Assembly: GCA_958295665.1 (NCBI GenBank)
Contig: OY282560.1
Span: 99,487,930 to 99,551,929 of the forward strand
Direction of reading: 5' to 3'
DNA length: 64,000 nt
From: Tipula vernalis
Taxonomy: Eukaryota > Arthropoda > Insecta > Diptera > Tipulidae
Under the pieces are notes generated by a model that had not been told where the DNA came from, made no database searches, and worked only from the letters and a program-made list of their open reading frames with translations. Both the position numbers and the translations under genes were made by a program. This document shows, in pieces, positions 10,133 through 22,912 of the stretch (positions are counted from its first letter, which is position 1; each line of letters opens with the position of its first letter).

Positions 10133-10805
10133 ACTAAATGTGGATTAAAGTTAAAATTAATTGAGGAGGAATATTAAAATATACAATTAATTTTAATATG
10201 TAATTAAGTTATCGACTTGTAACCTACTTCAAGTAGAACAAAAATGCTTTAACAAATAACAAAATATTTTATAATTCTTGTGTGAACAACCGTCGTGAAC
10301 AGCAACATAATATTCTAAAAGTTTGACTAATGATGAGGTTTGTTAATACTGCCGATATAGCAGTAGAAAGATTTTTGCATTTATAGGTCGTAAAAATGAA
10401 CAAAATTAGAAAATTGCATTACCGTCAATAATATTAGAAATTATATTTGAACTTAGAAAATTGTGGTGGCAATCTACAATACAAGCTGGAACAAAGGTAA
10501 TAAATAATCTTACCATTTATGTATTAGGTGCATTAAATTTAAATGGAGAATGTTAGTGGTGGCGAACCCATTTTAACATGGCTTCGTATTATTAGTCCAA
10601 GGAGAAAAATGTATTAAAATGGCCATGGTTTAAACCTTACCATGCTTCCAGCCAGCTTCTCCTCTAATAAGAAAGAGTTTCTTGTCGGTGGGTATTTACC
10701 TGGATGCCGCGGGAATTTTTGATAGTACATCGAATTTTGATAATGATTCGCTTTTAAACGGATTTAATCTATAGTATGTTCAACAAGAAAGTTTAATGGA
10801 TGGGA
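10133..10805. other. Copia 3' end and unassigned sequence
   Basis: A purine tract followed by TATTAAAATATAC at about 10173 may be the start of a Copia 3' LTR. No second copy is available to test this. The rest shows no gene. Confidence 0.35.
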
Positions 10806-10915
10806 AATGACTGCAAAATTGGTTTGAGTGCAACCCAGCTAGCTTGGACTTTTAGGTCGAAATGACTTCAAAATTTGTTTGAGTGCAACCCAGCTAGCTT
10901 GGACTTTTGGGTCGT
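10806..10915. repeat. 55-bp tandem duplication in the Tc1-like relic
   Basis: 10806-10860 and 10861-10915 are near-identical (both hold GTGCAACCCAGCTAGCTTGG). The copies differ at only a few positions. Confidence 0.9.
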
Positions 10916-11510
10916 TGTCCTCTTGAAGTACCAATTTCACATTATTTCTTCAACAAACCAATTTTGTACAATTTCAACATAAATTTTTCGTCCAGGTTTT
11001 GTGTGAAGCAAATCACACGTCCAAATTCTTGCGCTGAGAAGCACCCGTACACATGTACCTTAACAGGATGTTTTATAGTTCGCTAAACCAATCTATTGTG
11101 TTGTGAAGACCATGCACGTTTTATTGGAGTATGTAGCCAAAACGATGACTCATCTGTGAATATTACGTAGCTCCAATCACGACAGATATTCTCCTGTGCC
11201 CATATTGCAATCGTTTTTTCATATGGTGTTCGTTCTTAGCTTGTCGGAATGTTAACGTAGGATTCTTGACAAACAAACTGACAATCTTCTTATCTTTTTG
11301 CTTTGAAGTTGTCCTAGTTAGGCCTCTACCAGGCTCATTATCAACATTTCCTGTAGCTTTACATCGCTCAGACCATCTGGTTACATAGTGCCTCGATACT
11401 GCCCAGGTACTTTGCTGTTTTTGCTACTGTCTATTTTGGTTCTTCAGGGTGTTTTGTGATGATAAAACTTCATAACGTTTTTTTGTAAATCACACTCATT
11501 TTTTTTATAC
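10806..11510 (-). pseudogene. Tc1-like transposase, broken
   Basis: Minus-strand frames give the helix-turn-helix part (VAKTAKYLG, then RWSERCKATGNVDNEPGRG, SLFVKNPTLTFRQA), then the catalytic domain: ENICRDWSYVIFTDESSFWL with the first Asp, HPVKVHVYGCFSAQEFGRV, and LQEDNDPK with the second Asp. The third motif (N-P-I-E or N-P-D type) is not found. The C-terminus is disrupted by a 55-bp tandem duplication. Several frameshifts and stops. TIRs were not identified. Confidence 0.75.
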
Positions 11511-11799
11511 GCTTCACTATTGAACTGCCGATGAAATTAATTTTAGTCATCAGTCTGCATAATGTTTGTATTAGTACGGTAAGTCGGTTACATAAGTGTG
11601 ATGTTTGTTGGGCATTTTCTATGTTCGTTTTTTTTTGTTACGCGCATGACAGCACGATAGTGAATTATTTCCTAAAACATTCCTAAATTTTTAAAACATT
11701 TTAGTATATTAGTAAACCAATCAATTAATGGTAATCAATAATGGTTTATTGAAACACACAAATGAAAAATCAGAGATAATAATACACTGTTAAATTATA

Positions 11800-14700
11800 C
11801 ATACTATTAACTGTAAAACCATGTCTGGAAATAAAACTATGAACAAAATGTAAATCATGGTCAATTCTTAACTTTGCAATTAGTGGAGACATTCTTTTGG
11901 AGCTAAAAGGGTTACATATGACGAAAATCATCCAAAGCCTAATTTGAACGGCTAACGTCCAATATTTAAACTTACTAAACAACCTTCGGTAGTTTGTCCG
12001 GAAATGCAACTGCTAACAAAATATAGACCATGGTCCATTTTTAACTAATCAAATATTGGGGACATTCTCTTGGAGCTATGATGGTTAGATCGGACGATAA
12101 TCACCCAAAGTTTAAATTGAACGGCTAACGTTCAATATTTAAATTTACTAAACCATCTTCGGTAGTTTGTCCCGAAATGAAACTGCTAATAAAATATAAA
12201 CCATGGTCCATTGTTAACTAATGCAAATATTGGGGACATTCTCTTGGAGCTATGATGGTTAGATCGGACGAAAATCACCCAAAGTTTAAATTGAACGGCT
12301 AACGTTCCATATTTAAATTTACTAAACCATCTTCGGTAGTTTGTCCGGAAATGAAACTGCTAATAAAATATAGACCTTGGTCCATTCTTGACTTTTGCTG
12401 TTAGTGGGGACATGCTATTGGAGCTATGAGGGTTAGATATGACGAAAATCACCCAAAGTTTAAATTGAACGGCTAATGTTCCATATTTAAATTTACTAAA
12501 CCATCTTCGGTAGTTTGTCCGGAAATGCAACTGCTAATAAAATATAGACCTTGGTCCATTCTTGACGTTTGCTGTTAGTGGGGACATGCTATTGGAGCTA
12601 TGAGGGTTAGATATGACGAAAATCACCCAAAGTTTAAATTGAACAATCTTCGGTAGTTTGTCTGGAAATGAAACTGCTAATAAAATATAGACCTTGGTCC
12701 ATTCTTGACTTTTGCTGTTAGTGGGGACATGCTATTGGAGCTATGAGGGTTAGATATGACGAAAATCACCCAAAGTTTAAATTGAACGGCTAACGTTCAA
12801 TATTTAAATTTACTAAACCATCTTCGGTAGTTTGTCCGGAAATGCAACTGCTAACAAAATATAGACCATGGTCCATTCTTGACTTATGCAAATATTGGGG
12901 AGATTCTCTTGGAGCTATGATGGTTAGATCGGACGATAATCACCCAAAGTTTAAATTGAACGGCTAACGTTCCATATTTAAATTTACTAAACCATCTTCG
13001 GTAGGTTGTCCGGAAATGAAACTGCTAATAAAATATAGACCTTGGTCCATTCTTGACTTATGCAAATATTGGGGACATTCTCTTGGAGCTATGAGGGTTA
13101 GATATGACGAAAATCACCCAAAGTTTAATTTGAACGACTAACGTTCAATATTTAAATTTACTAAACCATCTTCAGTGGTTTGTCCGGAAATGAAACTGCT
13201 AATAAAATATAGATCTTGGTCTATTCTTGTCTTTTGCTGTTAGTGGAGACATGGTATTGGAGCTATGAGGGTTAGATATGACGAAAATCACCCAAAGTTT
13301 AAATTGAACGACTAACGTTCAATATTTCGTCATCTTCGGTAGTTTGTCCGGAAATGCAACTGCTTAAAAATATAGACCATGGTGCATTCTTAACTAATGC
13401 AAATATTGGGGACATTCTCTTGGAGTATGATGGTTAGATCGGACGATAATCACCCAAAGTTTAAATTGAACGGCTAACGTTCCATATTTAAATTTACTAA
13501 ACCATCTTCGGTAGTTTGTCCGGAAATGAAACTGCTAATAAAATATAGACCTTGGTCCATTCTTGACTTTTGCTGTTAGTGGGGACATGCTATTGGAGCT
13601 GTGAGGGTTAGATATGACGAAAATCACGCAAAGTTTAAATTGAACGACTAACGTTCAATATTTCGTCATATTCGGTAGTTTGTCCGGAAATGCAACTGCT
13701 AATAAAATATAGACCATGGTCCATTCTTGACTTTTGCAAATATTGGGGAGATTCTCTTGGAGCTATGAGGGTTAGATATGACGTAAATCACCAAAGGTTT
13801 AAATTGAACGACTAACGTTCAATATTTCGTCATCTTCGGCGGTAGTTTGTCCGGAAATGCAACTGCTAATAAAATATAGACCATGGTCCATTCTTGACTT
13901 TTGCTGTTATTGGGGACAAGCTATTGGAGCTATGAGGGTTAGATATGACGAAAATCACCCAAAGTTTAAATTGAACGACTAACGCTCAATATTTCGTCAT
14001 CTTCGGTAGTTTGTCCGGAAATGCAACTGCTAATAAAATATAGACCATGGTCCATTCTTGACTTTTGCTGTTAGTGGGGACATGCTATTGGAGCTGTGAG
14101 GGTTAGATATGACGAAAATCACCCAAAGTTTAAATTGAACGATTAACGTTCAATATTTCGTCATCTTCGGTAGTTTATCCGGAAACGCAACTGCTAATAA
14201 AATATAGACCATGGTCCATTCTTGACTTTTGCTGTTATTGGGGACATGCTATTGGAGCTATGAGGGTTAGATATGACGAAAATCACCCAAAGTTTAAATT
14301 GAACGACTAACGTTCAATATTTCGTCATCTTCGGCGGTAATTTGTCCGGAAATGAAACTGCTAATAAAATATAGACCATGGTCCATTCTTGACTTTTGCA
14401 AATATTGGGGACATTCTCTAGGAGTATGATGGTTAGATCGGACGATAATCACCCAAAGTTTAAATTGAACGGCTAACGTTCCATATTTAAATTTACTAAA
14501 CCATCTTCGGTAGTTTGTCCGGAAATGAAACTGCTAATAAAATATAGACCTTGGTCCATTCTTGACTTTTGCTGTTAGTGGGGACATGCTATTGGAGCTG
14601 TGAGGGTTAGATATGACGAAAATCACACAAAGTTTAAATTGAACGACTAACGTTCAATATTTCGTCATCTTCGGTAGTTTGTCCGGAAATGCAACTGCTA

Positions 14701-17700
14701 ATAAAATATAGACCATGGTCCATTCTTGACTTTTGCTGTTAGTGGGGACATGCTATTGGAGCTGTGAGGGTTAGATATGACGAAAATCACCCAAAGTTTA
14801 AATTGATCGACTAACGCTCAATATTTCGTCATCTTCGGTAGTTTGTCCGGAAATGCAACTGCTAATAAAATATAGACCATGGTCCATTCTTGACTTTTGC
14901 TGTTAGTGGGGACATGCTATTGGAGCTGTGAGGGTTAGATATGACGAAAATCACCCAAAGTTTAAATTGATCGACTAACGCTCAATATTTCGTCATCTTC
15001 GGTAGTTTGTCCGGAAATGCAACTGCTAATAAAATATAGACCATGGTCCATTCTTGACTTTTGCTGTTAGTGGGGACATGCTATTGGAGCTGTGAGGGTT
15101 AGATATGACGAAAATCACCCAAAGTTTAAATTGAACGATTAACGTTCAATATTTCGTCATCTTCGGTAGTTTATCCGGAAACGCAACTGCTAATAAAATA
15201 TAGACTATGGTCCATTCTTGACTTTTGCTGTTATTGGGGACATGCTATTGGAGCTATGAGGGTTAGATATGACGAAAATCACCCAAAGTTTAAATTGAAC
15301 GACTAACGTTCAATATTTCGTCATCTTCGGCGGTAATTTGTCCGGAAATGAAACTGCTAATAAAATATAGACCATGGTCCATTCTTGACTTTTGCAAATA
15401 TTGGGGACATTCTCTAGGAGTATGATGGTTAGATCGGACGATAATCACCCAAAGTTTAAATTGAACGGCTAACGTTCCATATTTAAATTTACTAAACCAT
15501 CTTCGGTAGTTTGTCCGGAAATGAAACTGCTAATAAAATATAGACCTTGGTCCATTCTTGACTTTTGCTGTTAGTGGGGACATGCTATTGGAGCTGTGAG
15601 GGTTAGATATGACGAAAATCACACAAAGTTTAAATTGAACGACTAACGTTCAATATTTCGTCATATTCGGTAGTTTGTCCGGAAATGCAACTGCTAATAA
15701 AATATAGACCATGGTCCATTCTTGACTTTTGCAAATATTGGGGAGATTCTCTTGGAGCTATGAGGGTTAGATATGACGTAAATCACCAAAGGTTTAAATT
15801 GAACGACTAACGTTCAATATTTCGTCATCTTCGGCGGTAGTTTGTCCGGAAATGCAACTGCTAATAAAATATAGACCATGGTCCATTCTTGACTTTTGCT
15901 GTTATTGGGGACAAGCTATTGGAGCTATGAGGGTTAGATATGACGAAAATCACCCAAAGTTTAAATTGAACGACTAACGCTCAATATTTCGTCATCTTCG
16001 GTAGTTTGTCCGGAAATGCAACTGCTAATAAAATATAGACCATGGTCCATTCTTGACTTTTGCTGTTAGTGGGGACATGCTATTGGAGCTGTGAGGGTTA
16101 GATATGACGAAAATCACCCAAAGTTTAAATTGAACGATTAACGTTCAATATTTCGTCATCTTCGGTAGTTTATCCGGAAACGCAACTGCTAATAAAATAT
16201 AGACTATGGTCCATTCTTGACTTTTGCTGTTAGTGGGGACATGCTATTGGAGCTGTGAGGGTTAGGTATGACGAAAATCACCCAAAGTTTAAATTGAACG
16301 ACTAACGTTCAATATTTCGTCATCTTCGGTAGTTTGTCCGGAAATGAAACTGCTAATAAAATATAGACCATGGTCCATTCTTGACTTTTGCTGTTAGTGG
16401 GGACATGCTATTGGAGCTGTGAGGGTTAGATATGACGAAAATCACCCAAAGTTTAAATTGAACGACTAACGTTCAATATTTCGTCATCTTCGGTAGTTTA
16501 TCCGGAAACGCAACTGCTAATAAAATATAGACCATGGTCCATTCTTGACTTTTGCTGTTATTGGGGACATGCTATTGGAGCTATGAGGGTTAGATATGAC
16601 GAAAATAACCCAAAGTTTAAATTGAACGACTAACGTTCAATATTTCGTCATCTTCGGCGGTAGTTTGTCCGGAAATGAAACTGCTAATAAAATATAGACC
16701 TTGGTCCATTCTTGACTTTTGCTGTTAGTGGGGACATGCTATTGGAGCTGTGAGGGTTAGATATGACGAAAATCACCCAAAGTTTAAATTGAACGACTAA
16801 CGTTCAATATTTCGTCATCTTCGGTAGTTTGTCCGGAAATGCAACTGCTAATCAAATATAGACCATGGTCCATTCTTGACTTTTGCTATTAGTGGGGACA
16901 TGCTATTGGAGCTGTGGGGGTTAGATATGACGAAAATCAACCAAAGTTTAAATTGAACGACTAACGTTCAATATTTCGTCATCTTCAGTAGTTTGTCCGG
17001 AAATGCAACTGCTAATAAAATATAGACCATGGTCCATTCTTGACTTATGCAAATATTGGGGAGATTCTCTTGGAGATATGAGGGTTAGATATGACGAAAA
17101 TCACCAAAAGTTTAAATTGAACGACTAACGTTCAATATTTCGTCATCTTCGGTAGTTTGTCCGGAAATGCAACTGCTAATAAAATATAGACCATGGTCCA
17201 TTCTTGACTTTTGCTGTTAGTGGGGACATGCTATTGGAGCTGTGAGGGTTAGATATGACGAAAATCACCCAAAGTTTAAATTGAACGATTAACGTTCAAT
17301 ATTTCGTCATCTTCGGTAGTTTATCCGGAAACGCAACTGCTAATAAAATATAGACTATGGTCCATTCTTGACTTTTGCTGTTAGTGGGGACATGCTATTG
17401 GAGCTGTGAGGGTTAGGTATGACGAAAATCACCCAAAGTTTAAATTGAACGACTAACGTTCAATATTTCGTCATCTTCGGTAGTTTGTCCGGAAATGCAA
17501 CTGCTAATAAAATATAGACCATGGTCCATTCTTGACTTTTGCTGTTATTGGGGACATGCTATTGGAGCTATGAGGGTTAGATATGACGAAAATCACCCAA
17601 AGTTTAAATTGAACGACTAACGTTCAATATTTCGTCATCTTCGGTAGTTTATCCGGAAATGCAACTGCTAATAAAATATAGATCATGGTCCATTCTTGAC

Positions 17701-18519
17701 TTTTGCTGTTATTGGGGACATGCTATTGGAGCTATGAGGGTTAGATATGACGAAAATCACCCAAAGTTTAAATTGAACGACTAACGTTCAATATTTCGTC
17801 ATCTTCGGTAGTTTGTCCGGAAATGCAACTGCTAACAAAATATAGACCATGGTCCATTCTTGACTTATGCAAATATTGGGGAGATTCTCTTGGAGCTATG
17901 AGGGTTAGATATGACGAAAATCACCCAAAGTTTAAATTGAACGGCTAACGTTCCATATTTAAATTTACTAAAGGATCTTCGGTAGTTTGTCCGGAAATGA
18001 AACTGCTAATAAAATATAGACCTTGGTTCATTCTTGACTTTTGTTGTTAGTGGGGACACGCTATTGGGGCTGTGGGGGTTAGATATGACGAAAATCAACC
18101 AAAGTTTAAATTGAACGACTAACGTTCAATATTTCGTCATCTTCAGTAGTTTGTCCGGAAATGCAACTGCTAATAAAATATAGACCATGGTCCATTCTTG
18201 ACTTATGCAAATATTGGGGAGATTCTCTTGGAGCTATGAGGGTTAGATATGACGAAAATCACCAAAAGTTTAAATTGAACGACTAACGTTCAATATTTCG
18301 TCATCTTCGGCGGTAGTTTGTCCGGAAATGCAACTGCTAATAAAATATAGACCATGGTCCATTCTTGACTTTTGCTGTTATTGGGGACATGCTATTGGAG
18401 CTGTGGGGGTTAGATATGACGAAAATCAATTAAAGTTTAAATTGAACGACTAACGTTCAATATTTCGTCATCTTCGGTAGTTTGTCCGGAAATGCAACTG
18501 CTAATAAAATATAGACCAT
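11800..18519. repeat. Satellite DNA array, ~166-177 bp monomer, ~997-bp higher-order repeat
   Basis: About 40 head-to-tail monomers. Each holds TTTGTCCGGAAATG, ACTGCTAATAAAATATAGACC, TTGACTTTTGCTGTTAGTGG and GGGTTAGATATGACGAAAAT. Two classes are seen: a longer one with ATTTAAATTTACTAAACCATC and a shorter one with AATATTTCGTCATC. Variant markers recur at fixed distance: TTTATCCGGAAACG at about 14174, 15171 and 16169; the variant GGAGTATGATGG at about 13416, 14415 and 15411. That gives a six-monomer higher-order unit of about 997 bp. The left edge (11800-13300) is the most diverged. Many monomers contain CCATGG. No coding capacity. Confidence 0.97.
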
Positions 18520-19665
18520 TTACAGGATTAATAAATTATTTTGGGAAGTGTATTCCGATTTTGGCAACCAAAATGAGCCCAATTTATGAGTTATTAAAGC
18601 AAAGTAAAGGTATTTTGAATTGGAATCAGAATAGCCAGAAGCATTTGATCTTATCAAGAAAGAAATGATTTCGGATAGAATGCAGTATTAGCGCATATTT
18701 TTCCAGATGGGTCTGAACGACCAATTGAGTACGCGTCCCGAATTTTATCAGATGCAGAGCGAGGGTATGATACGTTGCAAAAAGAGGCGTTAGCAATTGT
18801 TTATGGCACTAGAAAATTTTTCCAGTATTTAATTGGAAATCATTTCATTTTGGCTACCGATCATAAGCCATTATTAACAATATTTGGACAACGCAAGGGT
18901 TTACCTCAAATGACTACGAGTAGGTTGCAAAGATGGGCGTTTCATTTAAGTGTGTTTAATTATACGATTAAATATGTCAAATCCGAGAAAAATTGTGTAG
19001 ATGTTTTGTCCAGGTGCCCGTTGAATGAACGCGTGGCGATTTTGGCAACGAAGGGGACGTTGATGTAGGTTATTTGTTTTTTTATAGAAACGAACAAGGA
19101 TATTCCGATTAGCGCAAACAGTATTAGGGAAGCAATAAACAGTGACCGAATTTACAGGTCGGTTATGCAAACGGTCAGTAACGGAGAAGTTAAAAGTTTA
19201 AGGAATGATTCGTTCAAAATTTTTAGATCAGTGGGGGCAGAGTTAGTAATCGATCAAGGTATTTTAATGCGTGGACATAGAGTATTGGTACCTGAGTCTT
19301 TACGTAAGCAAGTACTGATGTAGGTACATCGATCGCATTTAGGGATAGTTAAGACAAAGTCGTTACTCAGGTCATATGTATGGTGGCCAAATATCGACGC
19401 GGAGGTAGAAAATATGATAAAGGGTTGTTTACCTTGTTTATCGGTTCTTCCAAGTCCTAAAAAGGAAAATGTAATACCTTGGTCAGTCCCTGAACGTCTG
19501 ACCAATGAATGGTTTATATTTTCTTATCACGATAGACGCCATTTCGAAGTGGATTGAGTTGCAGTACACTTAATCGCCTACGGCTGAGTATACAATTAAA
19601 GTTTTAAAACACCATTTTGCCAGGTTTGGGAATTCTGATCAGTTCGTGTCTGATAATGGATCACT
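18520..19665 (+). pseudogene. pol: Gypsy pol fragment: RT end, RNase H, integrase start
   Basis: It begins mid-domain with LINYFGKCIPILATKMSPIY, the RT connection, directly after the satellite. The RNase H follows (YASRILSDAERGYDTLQ, then TDHKPLLTIFGQRKG and EKNCVDVLSRCPL). The clean frame at 18775-19068 is the middle of this. The integrase finger is HRSHLGIVKTKSLLRSYVWW with CLPC, and the core fades at HFARFGNSDQFVSDNG, keeping the second catalytic Asp. Frameshifts and stops are frequent. Gag, protease, RT palm and integrase end are missing. Confidence 0.8.
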
Positions 19666-21039
19666 GCTACCATATTTAAAAAAATCACAATCGAACGAGG
19701 CATTAAACACATTTATATGGCACTAAATGCAGTGCCTGGCAATATACATATTTATACAAATGTTCAAATGTTTAAAAAACGGTTTCCAGTTATCACACAC
19801 CTATATGTAAACACTTGAAACACCCTTCCTATATTTTACTGCTGGTTATAAAGCATAATTGAAATGAAATAAGAAAAAGTAAAAACTTTCATTTTCATTT
19901 GTAAACATAGAAAAAAAAAATTCAATTGAATTTGTATTTGTTGAGTACACTAGTAAGAAGTACACATTAAATAATTATTCATATTTGAAAATTTATTAAA
20001 TTTTATAATTTTAGAAGGAAAATGATCTTTTCAGCAGCAGTGTTCAAACAAAACACGATCAAATTTCTAATTAGAAATTTATTAGTTGGAAATATGTTTT
20101 GCGGATAAAAACCCATTGAACCAAATCGGTATAGGTAAAAATGTGAGATTGGTACGTTTAGTTTATACAGTTTATAAAATATGGAATCGAGGTATTGAGG
20201 CGGAAAATAAATGAAAATGTTATGCTTTACACGCACGTCAATCTTGTAAATAACTATAGTTAGTAAGTCGTTAAGACAATGGTTTGTTTTGTGTTTTTTT
20301 TATTTTTGCTACGCACAGTACCATTCCAAGTTGAATGTGTACACATAAGAAGGAATTCGTTTGTTAAATGGGTTAATGAGCCATTTAATTACGTACATAT
20401 ATCGAACCGTATAGAAAGGGAATTTTCTGTTTATTGATTGATAAGCATTTTAGATTTAGTGTATTGGTATATAAAGAGTGTGATTATAACTTTCCAATAA
20501 TAGTTAATGTGTTTGGCTCACAGCTAACTATACATGCTACATAATGACATTTAAGTACAATTTATGCGCTTCAATTATGCTTTTGTTATAGAAAATGTTA
20601 CTTTAATACCGCGCAACCATAAATTCATCACAACCATTACCATAAAGAAATGAAAAATAAAAAATCGTGAAAAATGTCTTATAAATGAAAGAGAAATTTA
20701 TTTATTTTTATTATTACTGAACTATCGTATTGTTTCTAAACTTGCAATTTTTATTGCATTTCAAGCGAATGTAGTATAAAGATCTTTATTCATAAATATT
20801 TGTATACACATAATTAAGAAGATCGTTCAGAAAGTTCGTAGCCTGCTCGAATAGGTGCTAGTAGGTTGCTTTCGATTGTTGTTCCCATTAACCGAAAGAC
20901 ATAAGCTGATGTCTCTCTGTTTTTCAGTAAAGTATTGTATTTGAATTGTGGAAGCTTCATTTCGGCTGATTTTTGAATAAGCGACTTTAGATTGTTTTGT
21001 AGTTGTTAGACTAAATTTTTTCGCTTTATCAATCAAGGT
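19666..21039. other. AT-rich intergenic stretch, no gene seen
   Basis: Contains A/T runs and short frames without motif. Nothing repeats inside it that I can see. The last part (20800-21039) may be leader sequence of the family A element to its right, on the minus strand. Confidence 0.35.
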
Positions 21040-21262
21040 TCAAATAATTGGATTGTGAATAAAAAATCCACTTAAGTATATTAACACAACAAAAAAAATA
21101 AAAATAAAAATCACTAAATTGCACATAATAAACTTTCACATCGCACTTTATCACTTTATGAATCGCACTATTTAATCTTTACTCTATCGCTTTCAGCTTA
21201 CAAGTATTAATTATTCAATATCAAATGCTTCTATTTATATACCGAAACAATCATTCAAGTAT
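21040..21262 (-). repeat. LTR-like repeat, family A relative, copy 3
   Basis: Minus strand: TATAAATAGAAGC box, GCTGAAAGCGATAGAGTAAAG and ATTAAATAGTGCG, ending at TTATTCACAATCC. The TATA box and GCGATAG block match 5530-5600. It lies just past a minus-strand integrase end, so it reads as that element's 3' LTR. Confidence 0.55.
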
Positions 21263-21770
21263 AATCCAGAATGTTCTCATTCCAAAGACTTGAGCACATA
21301 AATAATTCAGACACAATTTTAATTAAGAATGTTGCTCGTTTGTCATACCGCGCTTTCAACCGATCATTTGTACTTCATCAAATTCCCCTTTTATCCGGTA
21401 AACATAATCCTGTCCAGCCCCAAACGTTAGATCTCCAGGCAATTGTAGGTTATGTCCCATATAGTTCTAGCTGGTATTGCTCCTGTCGTACCATTTACCG
21501 TTGATCGGCAGACCATTAGGAACTTCGGTCTACGTCATTTAATCTTTCCATCATACCGTAAGACTGTGGAAGCAAAGGCGTCGTTCTTGTTTTACATGTA
21601 ACGAACAATTTCTATATTTCCTGACATACGACGGACTTGAAATTCCTTTCGCTATGAACGCATTCCGTCTGTATGAATTTTCATAGGTATACTCTGAAAC
21701 GATTAATCCAGTTTTTAACCATGTGACCACTTTTTGTTTCATTTGTCCTCCTGATTGTCAATCTCTCAGG
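21263..21770 (-). pseudogene. pol: Gypsy integrase core and C-terminus, degraded
   Basis: Minus-strand frames in order: NFKSVVCQEI, KTRTTPLLPQSYGMMERLN (catalytic Glu in MMER), NGTTGAIPART, then MGHNLQLPGDLTFGAGQDYV and KGEFDEVQMI. These are consecutive integrase motifs of 412/mdg1-like Gypsy elements. The tract between MERLN and the next motif is deleted. Stops are frequent. With the LTR at 21040-21262 it forms a 3' end of one element on the minus strand. Confidence 0.7.
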
Positions 21771-22555
21771 TGGCACCCGGTGCGGATATCGTCGTGCCAC
21801 CACAAGAATGAAAACTGTTACAATTAATAAAAATTCGATAAACGTAAAGTGTGATTTTATTTATCCTGCATTGGTGGCCAACTCACCGACCATTGATTTT
21901 ATGATGTAGCTAATTTTAACAAAAAGGGATCCGAATAACACATTTTGAAAGTATCGCAATTTAGACGACTTTACTCGGTCCAATTCAAATCAAGTATAAA
22001 ACTGGAATCTTTAGACGGTATGTAAAGACGATGGACTGGGGGATGGATGTGGGGAACTAGCACAATCTTATGCTTCGATTTGCTGGCCGATCCAACATGA
22101 GTTCATGGCTTCCGGTTTATGGCCTCTTAGATACCTATGAGGAAGTTTCTCAATTTCAGATTTACCGGTGTGAATTTTTTTCTTCGTTCTGTTAAGATTA
22201 AGTTTTCTGTCGAAGAAATTTTTGGTTTCGGTTGTGCATTCCAGATGTCGTACATCAGGGCAGTTTTCTTGAAAATGCTCAAATCATCAAAATAGGCTAA
22301 AAAATCAAGTAGATCGACTCGAATTAGCATTATTCCAACCAATTCCATTCCGCACATTTAGAATTTTACAAGAAATTGCCATACATTCTTAAATTTTCTT
22401 GATTAGAAAAAATATCATATTTGGTGTGCCAAATTACGACATAGTTCATTGGCAAGCCTCTTTAACTTTGTTCAGCATGAACTGAAGTTTTTAAAATAAA
22501 GCCACTTTTCTCGAGTTCGCAAAAAAACTTAAACGGCTGAAACCTTACATGGCGA
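21771..22555. other. No gene assigned; possible LTR end at about 21870
   Basis: An 8-bp inverted pair GGTGGCAC/GTGCCACC lies near 21770-21805. AATAAA-like sequence followed by TTATCCTGCATTGGTGGCC near 21860 resembles an LTR end plus primer site, but no partner was found. A minus frame at 22127-22357 contains AYFDDL, but no other RT motif surrounds it. Confidence 0.3.
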
Positions 22556-22912
22556 TCAGAACATCTCAAGTAAACTTATTCTAACATTCAATTCAATAAT
22601 CAAATCCAACCATAACTGAATCCTTTAATTTCTTACTCCTCCCCAATTCAATCTCCAACTCAACTTCTAACCTAAATCTAAAAAAATTCCCCAAAACTCA
22701 ACCCCAACTCAACTCCAACTCAAGCCCAAATAAACCCTTAACTTGACCACAACTAAATCCACTATTCAACCTAAAACTTTATAACTTTAAAACTTTAAAA
22801 CATTTATTAAAACCTCAATTTCGCTCAACCTTCAATTCAACCATACCCTACTCACATCTAAGCCTGCAACTCAACCCACACTCAAATCAACACTGTCCCA
22901 AAAATTACAAGC
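22556..22912. repeat. CAACTCAACC-type degenerate minisatellite, block 1
   Basis: Irregular short units such as CAACTCAACCCC and CTCAACTCCAACTCAAGCCC. It opens with GGCTGAAACCT then GATCAGAAC, a leader also seen at the start of the block at 26805. Confidence 0.75.

Larger units (their letters stand above)
7862..10172 (+). mobile_element. Copia-like retrotransposon 3' half, split by a foldback element
   Basis: Copia RT and RNase H segments at 7862-8627 and 9880-10132 are colinear parts of one Copia polyprotein, separated by an inserted element at 8636-9848. A purine-rich tract (GAGGAGGAA, about 10158-10168) and a possible 3' LTR start follow. Gag, protease and integrase are absent unless the LTR at 6741-7056 belongs here. 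Confidence 0.75.

Noticed and set aside
11800..18519. Periodic array read as a CRISPR
   Set aside because: Units are contiguous ~170-bp monomers without short repeats and unique spacers, and the DNA is eukaryotic.
11800..18519. CENP-B box in the satellite monomer (CTTCGG..TCCGGA)
   Set aside because: Spacing and core bases do not fit the 17-bp box pattern.
20827..21036. 69-codon minus frame next to the family A LTR as gag start
   Set aside because: Lies in the right place for a leader but has no Gag motif, and stops follow.
22127..22357. Minus frame with AYFDDL as a reverse transcriptase active site
   Set aside because: No neighbouring RT motifs before or after; a chance word in a short frame.
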